Source: Candidatus Nitrosopumilus sp. (GTDB lineage Archaea > Thermoproteota > Nitrososphaeria > Nitrososphaerales > Nitrosopumilaceae). From it: a stretch of DNA of 6,378 nt. The stretch spans positions 1 through 6,378 of the forward strand of contig JAOUNZ010000061.1 of assembly GCA_029880665.1 (NCBI GenBank), given 5' to 3'. This document shows positions 1-4,072 of the stretch, in pieces; positions within the stretch are counted from its first letter, which is position 1; every line of letters begins with the position of its first letter. Under the pieces are notes generated by a model that was given only the letters and a program-made list of their open reading frames with translations, was not told the DNA's origin and made no database searches. The translations under genes and the position numbers were made by a program.

Positions 1-105
1 GTGTGCATCTGCAGTTGGAAGTACAGTCTCAACCCAGTTGAAACCTAATGTTCCTAGTGCAAGTACTACAGCTAGTCCAAATACGAAAATTGTTTTTTCG
101 ACCAT
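1..105 (-). CDS. amoB: Ammonia monooxygenase subunit B, 5' end only (signal peptide)
   Basis: The first 35 codons of a gene that continues beyond the left edge. The peptide starts MVEKTIFVFG, has a hydrophobic core (residues 5-22) and ends in TADAH. This is a classical signal peptide with a cleavage site after ADA. The last visible residue, His35, would be the N-terminal residue of the mature protein. In the related particulate methane monooxygenase the mature N-terminal His of PmoB is a copper ligand, so the end of the window falls exactly at a key residue. AmoB is the subunit with large extracytoplasmic cupredoxin-like domains. It is read away from amoC, which starts 256 nt away on the other strand. 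The order amoB-amoC-amoX-amoA is the one I recall for group I.1a archaea. The call rests on context plus the signal peptide, because the main domain is outside the window. Confidence 0.88.
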   Translation of the reverse strand, partial: MVEKTIFVFGLAVVLALGTLGFNWVETVLPTADAH

Positions 106-126
106 AGTTATCCCTAATATTGAGGA

Positions 127-134
127 ATTAATAC
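127..134 (-). promoter_or_regulatory. Possible TATA box for amoB
   Basis: On the minus strand GTATTAAT is centred about 25 nt upstream of the amoB ATG (105), which would fit a leaderless or near-leaderless transcript. A second candidate, ATATAA around 143-148, would give a 5' leader of roughly 13 nt. The match to the archaeal TATA consensus is modest. Confidence 0.35.
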
Positions 135-330
135 ACATCGTTATATGTTTTACCTTAATGACGTGGATCGATATTTTTTATTATGTTCATCATTGATGTT
201 ATACAATGCAATCAGTAAAAATAAATCCAAAATTATTGTCTTTTTATAATGCTATAATGAATTAATTTCATAAATAATCAATAATTTTATTATAAATTTG
301 ATAAAAATATATTATTTCTATATCTCTTAC

Positions 331-338
331 TTTATATT
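331..338 (+). promoter_or_regulatory. TATA box of amoC
   Basis: TTTATATT is centred 26.5 nt before the ATG at 361. That is the distance expected between an archaeal TATA box and the transcription start, so the transcript would begin at or next to the start codon (leaderless). This spacing is the main argument for choosing 361 over the in-frame ATG at 349. Confidence 0.65.
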
Positions 339-360
339 CGGAATTAACATGTTAAGATAC

Positions 361-924
361 ATGGCACAGATGCCCGCATTAATCCCAAAAGAAGTTGAGA
401 TCCAGAGACTAAAGAAAATCTGGCTCATCGTTATTGCTATGGGTTCAACTGCAGCATCAGTCGAAGTAGACAACTTCGTTGATGGTTCTTTGCATCAAAC
501 CTCTATCAGAGATAGTGCATTCACACCAGCTCACTGGTGGCTATACTCTCACTTCATCACATTACCACTTGGATGGGGAGCAGCAGCAATCTATGATAGA
601 AAAATACCAGTTCTTAGAGGTCCAAATAACTCAATGAACACTGGTTTGAAGATGACCATTCTTGGTTACCTTGCAACCATGTTTACAATTGGCGTCAATG
701 AGATGTGGCACTTTTGGTTTGTAGAAGAAATCTTTGCAGTTCCAAACCACTGGATGTTTAACATGGGAGTCGTAGTGGCTTTCATGGGCGCACTTGCATA
801 CGTAGTCAGAGTATATGCTCGACTTGTAGAATTAGGTGCAGAAACTCCTGGTGAGAACCCATACGTTGCTGAGATGTACAAGATGGCCCTAGAAGGTAAA
901 TTGTACAGCAGAGCAATTCCTTAG
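361..924 (+). CDS. amoC: Ammonia monooxygenase subunit C
   Basis: AmoC, 187 residues from the start chosen here (MAQMPALIPK). It is an integral membrane subunit of archaeal ammonia monooxygenase, which oxidises ammonia to hydroxylamine. Several hydrophobic helices are visible (about 20-34, 58-78, 96-116, 132-150). The metal-ligand pattern of the PmoC/AmoC family is intact: Asp41-x3-His45-x12-His58 matches the Asp/His/His site of PmoC, and Asn113-x3-His117 plus His130 match the neighbouring Asn/His/His site. The C terminus is short and polar. An upstream in-frame ATG (349, giving MLRY before MAQ) and a TTG at 298 are possible starts, but the TATA box at 331-338 points to 361 with no leader. 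The gene is followed by a hairpin and T-run. The next gene is amoX, 111 nt downstream. Confidence 0.97.
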   Translation: MAQMPALIPKEVEIQRLKKIWLIVIAMGSTAASVEVDNFVDGSLHQTSIRDSAFTPAHWWLYSHFITLPLGWGAAAIYDRKIPVLRGPNNSMNTGLKMTILGYLATMFTIGVNEMWHFWFVEEIFAVPNHWMFNMGVVVAFMGALAYVVRVYARLVELGAETPGENPYVAEMYKMALEGKLYSRAIP

Positions 925-949
925 AAAAAGTGCATTTGCACATTTTTTT
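925..949 (+). terminator. Hairpin plus T-run after amoC
   Basis: Starting at the amoC stop codon, AAAAAGTGC can fold onto GCAC-A-TTTTT with an ATTT loop (934-937), running into seven T residues (943-949) and then more T-rich sequence to about 963. This resembles an intrinsic terminator, and archaeal RNA polymerase is known to stop at T-runs. It probably separates amoC from amoX transcription, at least in part. Confidence 0.6.
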
Positions 950-1003
950 CTTTTATTATTTTTAAACAACGTAGATCGTACCAGTCCATCATTTTAGGAA
1001 AGA

Positions 1004-1012
1004 CTTAAAAGA
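1004..1012 (+). promoter_or_regulatory. Probable TATA box of amoX
   Basis: CTTAAAAGA is centred about 28 nt before the amoX ATG (1036), which suggests a leaderless amoX transcript. The match is weaker than those of amoC and amoA. Confidence 0.45.
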
Positions 1013-1035
1013 ATCTGAATTAGAATGATTCTAGA

Positions 1036-1398
1036 ATGACTCTTCCTAAAGGATTCGGTTCTGGCAGTGCTGGTGGATCATCAAGTGCTGACATAGAACG
1101 AATGATTGGAAAACGCGTTGAAAATATGACCGGCATGATAACTATTTCATTCTGGGCAGCATTGATAGCAACTTTTGGCGGTACTGCAGCTGGATATTTC
1201 TATTATCCATGGGCATACCCAACCGCAAGTGGTCACTTTGCATTCATCGTACTTACAATCATAGAAACAATAGGTTACATCTTCTGTGTTAAAGTCATGG
1301 AGGAAGGTTCCAACAAAAACAGCAATGGTATTATTGGTGCTAGTGTTGCAGGTGCAGTTGCATTCGTACTGTTTGTATCACTATATGTTGGATGGTAA
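1036..1398 (+). CDS. amoX: AmoX, small membrane protein of the ammonia monooxygenase cluster
   Basis: A 120-residue protein located between amoC and amoA, the position of the archaeal gene known as amoX (orf38 in older literature). It has no bacterial counterpart, and recent work on archaeal AMO treats it as an additional subunit of the complex. The N-terminal 20 residues are Gly/Ser-rich (GFGSGSAGGSSS). A polar stretch with ERMIGKRVEN follows, then three hydrophobic helices at about 34-54, 67-87 and 99-119, and the protein ends almost directly after the last helix. A His (67) and a Cys (84) lie in or next to the second helix, but I see no recognised metal motif. The ATG at 1036 is supported by the TATA-like box upstream. 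A structural or assembly role in AMO is inferred from context and published work, not from a motif here. Confidence 0.93.
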   Translation: MTLPKGFGSGSAGGSSSADIERMIGKRVENMTGMITISFWAALIATFGGTAAGYFYYPWAYPTASGHFAFIVLTIIETIGYIFCVKVMEEGSNKNSNGIIGASVAGAVAFVLFVSLYVGW

Positions 1399-1436
1399 TC
1401 ATAAGGACACCCCTTAGACACTTCTTTTTCATTTTA

Positions 1437-1459
1437 GTTCAGGACAATAATGTCCGAAC
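1437..1459 (+). terminator. Stem-loop between amoX and amoA
   Basis: GTTC-A-GGACA (1437-1446) pairs with TGTCCGAAC (1451-1459), giving nine base pairs with one bulged A and an ATAA loop. A T-rich tract (TTTCTTTTTTATTTTA) follows within a few bases, which fits a transcription terminator for amoX. It could also be an RNA processing or stabilising element at the 3' end of the amoX transcript. Confidence 0.55.
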
Positions 1460-1512
1460 GCATTTCTTTTTTATTTTAACTCCAAACAACGATCTTCATC
1501 ACACTCTAAAAT

Positions 1513-1520
1513 TTTATATA
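1513..1520 (+). promoter_or_regulatory. TATA box of amoA
   Basis: TTTATATA is a near-perfect archaeal TATA box centred 26.5 nt before the amoA ATG at 1543. Transcription should start at the start codon, giving a leaderless amoA message independent of amoX. Confidence 0.75.
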
Positions 1521-1542
1521 CTCACCATTTATTTGACATCTT

Positions 1543-2193
1543 ATGGTCTGGTTAAGACGATGTACACACTACTTATTCATAGTAGTTGTTGCAGTTAACT
1601 CTACACTGTTAACAATTAATGCAGGAGACTACATCTTCTACACTGACTGGGCTTGGACTTCGTACACGGTATTTTCAATATCGCAAACGTTGATGCTTAT
1701 TGTAGGTGCTACATATTACCTAACATTTACAGGCGTTCCAGGCACAGCAACGTACTACGCTCTAATTATGACAGTATACACATGGATAGCAAAAGCCGCA
1801 TGGTTTTCACTAGGATATCCATATGACTTCATTGTAGTTCCAGTTTGGTTACCATCAGCAATGCTGTTGGACTTAGTCTACTGGGCAACAAAGAAGAACA
1901 AGCACTCCTTGATACTGTTTGGCGGTGTACTGGTAGGAATGTCATTGCCATTATTCAATATGGTAAACCTGATTACAGTAGCGGACCCACTAGAAACGGC
2001 ATTCAAATATCCAAGACCAACATTGCCACCATACATGACACCAATAGAACCACAAGTCGGTAAGTTCTATAACAGCCCAGTGGCTTTAGGTGCAGGTGCG
2101 GGTGCAGTATTGGCGTGTACGTTTGCAGCATTAGGTTGTAAACTCAACACTTGGACATACAGATGGATGGCTGCTTGGTCAAAGTGGGACTAA
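1543..2193 (+). CDS. amoA: Ammonia monooxygenase subunit A
   Basis: AmoA, 216 residues, the usual length for the archaeal subunit and the standard marker gene of ammonia-oxidising archaea. It is a multi-pass membrane protein. Hydrophobic helices are visible at about 9-26, 43-63, 70-90, 97-115, 121-143 and 180-199. The C terminus is rich in aromatic residues (WTYRWMAAWSKWD). The N terminus MVWLRRCTHY and the RWMAAW stretch fall in the regions used for archaeal amoA PCR surveys, and the DNA at 2155-2174 differs from the commonly used reverse-primer site, as I recall it, at a single base. With AmoB and AmoC it forms the copper-dependent enzyme that makes hydroxylamine from ammonia at the outer face of the membrane. 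It has its own TATA box and no leader. Codon use leans to C-ending Tyr and Phe codons (11 of 16 Tyr are TAC), as expected for a very highly expressed gene. Confidence 0.98.
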   Translation: MVWLRRCTHYLFIVVVAVNSTLLTINAGDYIFYTDWAWTSYTVFSISQTLMLIVGATYYLTFTGVPGTATYYALIMTVYTWIAKAAWFSLGYPYDFIVVPVWLPSAMLLDLVYWATKKNKHSLILFGGVLVGMSLPLFNMVNLITVADPLETAFKYPRPTLPPYMTPIEPQVGKFYNSPVALGAGAGAVLACTFAALGCKLNTWTYRWMAAWSKWD

Positions 2194-2199
2194 AACTCC

Positions 2200-2226
2200 A
2201 ACCTTTTCCTTTTCATTTTATTATTC
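2200..2226 (+). terminator. Pyrimidine/T-rich stop region after amoA
   Basis: Right after the amoA stop there is a run of C/T-rich sequence (CCTTTTCCTTTTCATTTTATTATTC) without a strong hairpin. T-rich tracts of this kind are the usual archaeal termination signals. It resembles the tract that follows amoX. Confidence 0.45.
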
Positions 2227-2290
2227 ATGTCTAGATGATTCTATAAATTTCAAAATTTGATTAAAAAATACTGCACATGTTGTGATCTTT

Positions 2291-2310
2291 TATTGTCTAT
2301 TTTGACAATA
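2291..2310. repeat. Inverted repeat in the dam promoter
   Basis: TATTGTC (2291-2297) and GACAATA (2304-2310) are perfect 7-bp inverted arms around a TATTTT spacer. They lie 23-42 nt upstream of the GTG start of the methyltransferase gene and overlap the position where its TATA box or transcription start should be (a CTTTTATT box lies at 2287-2294). This is a typical operator layout. The regulator is unknown. Confidence 0.5.
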
Positions 2311-2332
2311 TGTAATTTCGTGATTATGATAT

Positions 2333-3199
2333 GTGAAGCAGCAATTTTCTCCGCAATTATCAAAAATAATTCCTAAACCATTTGTAAAATGGGCTGGTGG
2401 AAAACGTCAACTAGTCCCCGTTTTAAATAATAATCTGCCTCAAATTTTTGGCACTTATTATGAACCATTTCTTGGAGGTGGTGCATTACTATTTCATATG
2501 TTAACTGAACATGATGGACAAAAATGCAGTATTTCTGATCTTAATTCTGATCTTGTGTTGTCATATACTACTATTCGGGACAGAATAGAGGATCTGATTG
2601 CTTCTCTTAAAATTCATGAAAAGAATTATCAAAAAGATTCAAAATCATATTACTATTCTGTTAGAGAAAGTAATCCTAGAAGTGAAATTGAAAAGACATC
2701 TAGATTGATCTTTTTGAATAGAACGTGTTTTAATGGATTATACCGTGTTAACAGTAAAGGAAAATTCAATGTTCCGCTAGGCAAATATTCTAATCCAAAT
2801 ATTGTCAATGAGGATAATCTCTACGCCGTAAGCAATATCTTACAATCAAGTGGAATCTCTATTCAATGTCGTGACTTTGAGGCAGTACTAAGAGATGTCA
2901 AAAAAGGTGATCTTGTATATTTTGATCCTCCATATCAACCTGTTAGTGATACTGCAAACTTTACCAGTTATACAAACAAAGATTTTACATATGATGATCT
3001 TAGTAGACTTGCAGATCTTTGTATGAAATTAGATTCTAAAGGATGTAAGGTTCTATTGTCAAATTCCAATTCTAAAGAAGTTGTAGATATGTTCTCTGCA
3101 AAACCTTGGACTATAACCAAAATTAGGGCAAACCGATCAATCAACTCAAACTCTAAAAAAAGAACCGGTCATTTTGAACTGTTAATTAAAAATTATTAG
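2333..3199 (+). CDS. dam: Dam-type N6-adenine DNA methyltransferase (predicted GATC)
   Basis: A 288-residue protein, close to the length of E. coli Dam (278). It carries the alpha-class adenine methyltransferase motifs in order: KWAGGK at 19-24 (motif X), PFLGGGAL at 45-52 (motif I, S-adenosylmethionine binding), SDLNSDL at 68-74, FNGLYRVN at 133-140, DPPY at 198-201 (catalytic motif IV) and LLSNS at 241-245. The C-terminal part, with NRSI, RTGH and FELL, is also typical of the Dam/M.DpnII group, which methylates adenine in GATC. The target is inferred from family resemblance only. No restriction endonuclease gene is nearby, so it looks like an orphan enzyme. The start is GTG at 2333: an in-frame TGA lies two codons upstream, and the next Met falls after motif I. 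No ribosome binding site is clear. The stop codon lies one base from the 3' end of tRNA-Thr on the other strand. Confidence 0.93.
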   Translation: MKQQFSPQLSKIIPKPFVKWAGGKRQLVPVLNNNLPQIFGTYYEPFLGGGALLFHMLTEHDGQKCSISDLNSDLVLSYTTIRDRIEDLIASLKIHEKNYQKDSKSYYYSVRESNPRSEIEKTSRLIFLNRTCFNGLYRVNSKGKFNVPLGKYSNPNIVNEDNLYAVSNILQSSGISIQCRDFEAVLRDVKKGDLVYFDPPYQPVSDTANFTSYTNKDFTYDDLSRLADLCMKLDSKGCKVLLSNSNSKEVVDMFSAKPWTITKIRANRSINSNSKKRTGHFELLIKNY

Positions 3200-3200
3200 A

Positions 3201-3274
3201 AGCTTCGAACGGGATCTGAACCCGCGACCTTTACATTACCAATGTAACGCTCTACCAGGCTGAGCTATCGAAGC
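3201..3274 (-). tRNA. tRNA-Thr (GGU)
   Basis: A 74-nt cloverleaf on the minus strand. The acceptor stem GCTTCGA/TCGAAGC is fully paired, the D arm is GCTC...GAGC, and the anticodon stem TTACA/TGTAA encloses the loop TTGGTAA with anticodon GGT. The T arm (GCGGG/CCCGT) contains TTCAGAT. The discriminator base is U, as in archaeal threonine tRNAs. CCA is not encoded and no intron is present. A TATA-like TTATAAGG (about 3297-3304, minus strand) lies roughly 27 nt upstream. The 3' end abuts the stop codon of the methyltransferase gene on the opposite strand. Confidence 0.96.
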
Positions 3275-3391
3275 ACAAATTTACCGTGTAGAAAATCCTT
3301 ATAATTCTTGATTCTGGACAAATTCTCTCTAAACTGTTAAATTTCACTCAGATTTTCCTTCTTTTGGAGGAGTAATCAAGCCTGGCCAAAG

Positions 3392-3413
3392 TAAGCACTC
3401 TGTGCTTTTGGAC
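3392..3413 (+). other. Non-canonical tRNA intron (D arm, position 23/24)
   Basis: A 22-nt intron. The exon CCAA pairs with intron TTGG to give the central 4-bp helix. The three-base bulges AGT and ACA flank it and are cut after their second base. Inside, AAGCAC/GTGCTT closes a 6-bp hairpin with a TCT loop. This is a textbook bulge-helix-bulge for the archaeal splicing endonuclease, at an unusual place in the tRNA. The boundaries are deduced from the structure and have not been shown by RNA data. Confidence 0.85.
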
Positions 3414-3427
3414 ATGCAGGACTTAAG

Positions 3428-3442
3428 ATCAAATAATGGGTG
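3428..3442 (+). other. Canonical-position tRNA intron (37/38)
   Basis: A 15-nt intron directly after the base 3' of the anticodon. The central helix would be CTTA with TGGG (two G-U pairs) and the bulges AGA and TGA. The outer helix is the anticodon stem CAGGA/TCCTG. The intron is so short that it has no inner stem, only an AT-rich loop, so this is a relaxed bulge-helix form. Confidence 0.82.
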
Positions 3443-3489
3443 ATCCTGTCTCTCAGGAGTTCGTGGGTTCAAATCCCACCTCCTCCATC

Positions 3490-3876
3490 TTATCTTGGAT
3501 TTTTGATTCCTCTGGAGTTTAGAACTTCATATACATCTGGCAGCGAAAACACAAAGCCAATATGTACGCAATCTTTTTCATCACAAAGCTGACAAAACAA
3601 TTCGCCTTTTTGAATTGCAACTTCTGCAATTCTGTTTTTGATATTGTCTTTTAGAATAACACGGTCATCATCAACTGAAATTTTTTCAATCTTTGGAGCA
3701 TACCTTGCAAATGTCTTGTCCTTTTGCATCATCTCCTCTAACATGTAAGTTACATAACCTGCAAAACTGTTGACTCCCTTCATTGTTAGGTCGTCTTTAC
3801 TTTTTTGATAAACCTCGTGGAATTTATCATAAACAGTTTCTGAAACTGTGATTGATTTGAATCCTGCTTTCGGCAA
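3490..3876 (-). CDS. Hypothetical protein with Cys/His cluster, possible DNA-binding N terminus
   Basis: A 128-residue protein that I do not recognise by name. The first 50 residues (FKSITVSETVYDKFHEVY, then SFAGYVTYMLEEMM) look like a beta strand followed by two helices, as in ribbon-helix-helix DNA-binding domains. This is a weak resemblance. A charged middle part follows. Near the C terminus Cys95-x2-Cys98-x4-Cys103-x-His105 could bind a zinc ion. The start is TTG at 3876: a TAA lies immediately upstream in frame, and the next Met is at residue 32, which would remove the N-terminal domain. Upstream are a 14-bp palindrome and a TATA-like ATTATATA. The stop lies two bases from the end of tRNA-Leu on the other strand. 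A small regulator is the most likely role, but this is inference. Confidence 0.75.
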   Translation of the reverse strand: MPKAGFKSITVSETVYDKFHEVYQKSKDDLTMKGVNSFAGYVTYMLEEMMQKDKTFARYAPKIEKISVDDDRVILKDNIKNRIAEVAIQKGELFCQLCDEKDCVHIGFVFSLPDVYEVLNSRGIKNPR

Positions 3877-3891
3877 TTACTTTCCCTTACC

Positions 3892-3905
3892 GTACTTTAA
3901 AGTAC
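3892..3905. promoter_or_regulatory. Perfect 14-bp palindrome upstream of the Cys/His protein
   Basis: GTACTTTAAAGTAC is a perfect palindrome lying 16-29 nt upstream of the TTG start on the minus strand. Its centre contains TTTAAA, so it overlaps a possible TATA box. A second TATA-like element (3911-3918, ATTATATA on the minus strand) lies just outside it. The layout suits a repressor site, perhaps for autoregulation by the downstream product. Confidence 0.5.
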
Positions 3906-4042
3906 CCAAGTATATAATGTTTTATTATGAGGGTTCTGTTACCTTGGTGATTGTTGATTTTTTTGGTTTGACGATTTACATAAGCATCAGAAATTATCAA
4001 ATCATAATGAAAAACTGTTCTCACCTATGGATAGAAATTAGT

Positions 4043-4050
4043 CTTTATAG
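4043..4050 (+). promoter_or_regulatory. TATA box of the winged-helix regulator gene
   Basis: CTTTATAG is centred 26.5 nt before the ATG at 4073, giving a leaderless transcript. The rest of the 196-nt gap back to 3876 holds the palindrome described above and AT-rich sequence. An open frame across it (3848-4057) is probably not a gene. Confidence 0.6.
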
Positions 4051-4072
4051 AATATAATAATCAAAGAACGCT

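Larger units (their letters stand above)
106..360. other. amoB-amoC divergent intergenic region
   Basis: About 255 nt of very AT-rich DNA between the divergent amoB and amoC starts. I see no credible gene in it. It holds the two outward-facing promoters and a short perfect dyad, CATCA-T-TGATG (188-198), roughly midway, which could be an operator shared by both directions. An in-frame upstream extension of amoC from a TTG at 298 is possible on paper. It would add a Tyr/Ile-rich stretch not expected in AmoC, so I treat it as non-coding. Confidence 0.6.
1399..1542 (+). other. amoX-amoA spacer with hairpin and T-rich repeats
   Basis: 144 nt without a credible gene. It holds a pyrimidine-rich tract, a strong imperfect palindrome (1437-1459), a second T-rich tract (about 1464-1480) and the amoA TATA box. 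The two T-rich tracts are part of an imperfect tandem repeat of about 27 nt: the copies start near 1421 and 1464 and match at about 20 of 27 positions. I read the spacer as an amoX terminator region followed by the amoA promoter. An open frame through it (from about 1392) gives a low-complexity Phe/Leu/Thr-rich peptide and is probably not real. Confidence 0.65.
3366..3487 (+). tRNA. tRNA-Leu (UAA) with two introns
   Basis: A 122-nt gene that yields an 85-nt tRNA once two introns are removed. The acceptor stem GGAGGAG/CTCCTCC is perfect, with A as discriminator. The anticodon stem CAGGA/TCCTG flanks the loop CTTAAGA with anticodon TAA. The long variable arm has a CTC/GAG stem, and the T arm is GTGGG/CCCAC around TTCAAAT. 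The D arm pairs correctly (ATC with GAT) only if 3392-3413 is removed. The anticodon stem closes only if 3428-3442 is removed. Both excisions fit bulge-helix-bulge splicing. CCA is not encoded. The 3' end is two bases from the stop codon of the convergent gene at 3490. An AT-rich TTAAATTT about 24 nt upstream may be its TATA box. Confidence 0.93.

Noticed and set aside
298..360. N-terminal extension of amoC from TTG 298 or ATG 349
   Set aside because: The extension is a low-complexity Tyr/Ile stretch, and the TATA box at 331-338 places the transcript start at 361, inside or after it.
1392..1598. Open frame between amoX and amoA (68 codons)
   Set aside because: It overlaps the end of amoX and the start of amoA, and the peptide is a repetitive translation of T-rich spacer. 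It has no promoter of its own.
1845..2063. Second frame inside amoA
   Set aside because: It is entirely contained in amoA and has no domain or promoter. It is a by-product of the amoA codon pattern.
2200..3274. Integration of the methyltransferase gene at tRNA-Thr
   Set aside because: The gene ends one base from the tRNA 3' end, which is typical of integration sites. However, I found no second copy of the tRNA 3' end upstream of the gene (2194-2332) and no integrase, so the proximity alone is not enough.
3848..4057. Plus-strand open frame (69 codons) over the palindrome region
   Set aside because: It lies antisense to the start of the Cys/His protein and across the promoter region. Its composition looks like translated AT-rich spacer, and no TATA box fits its start.
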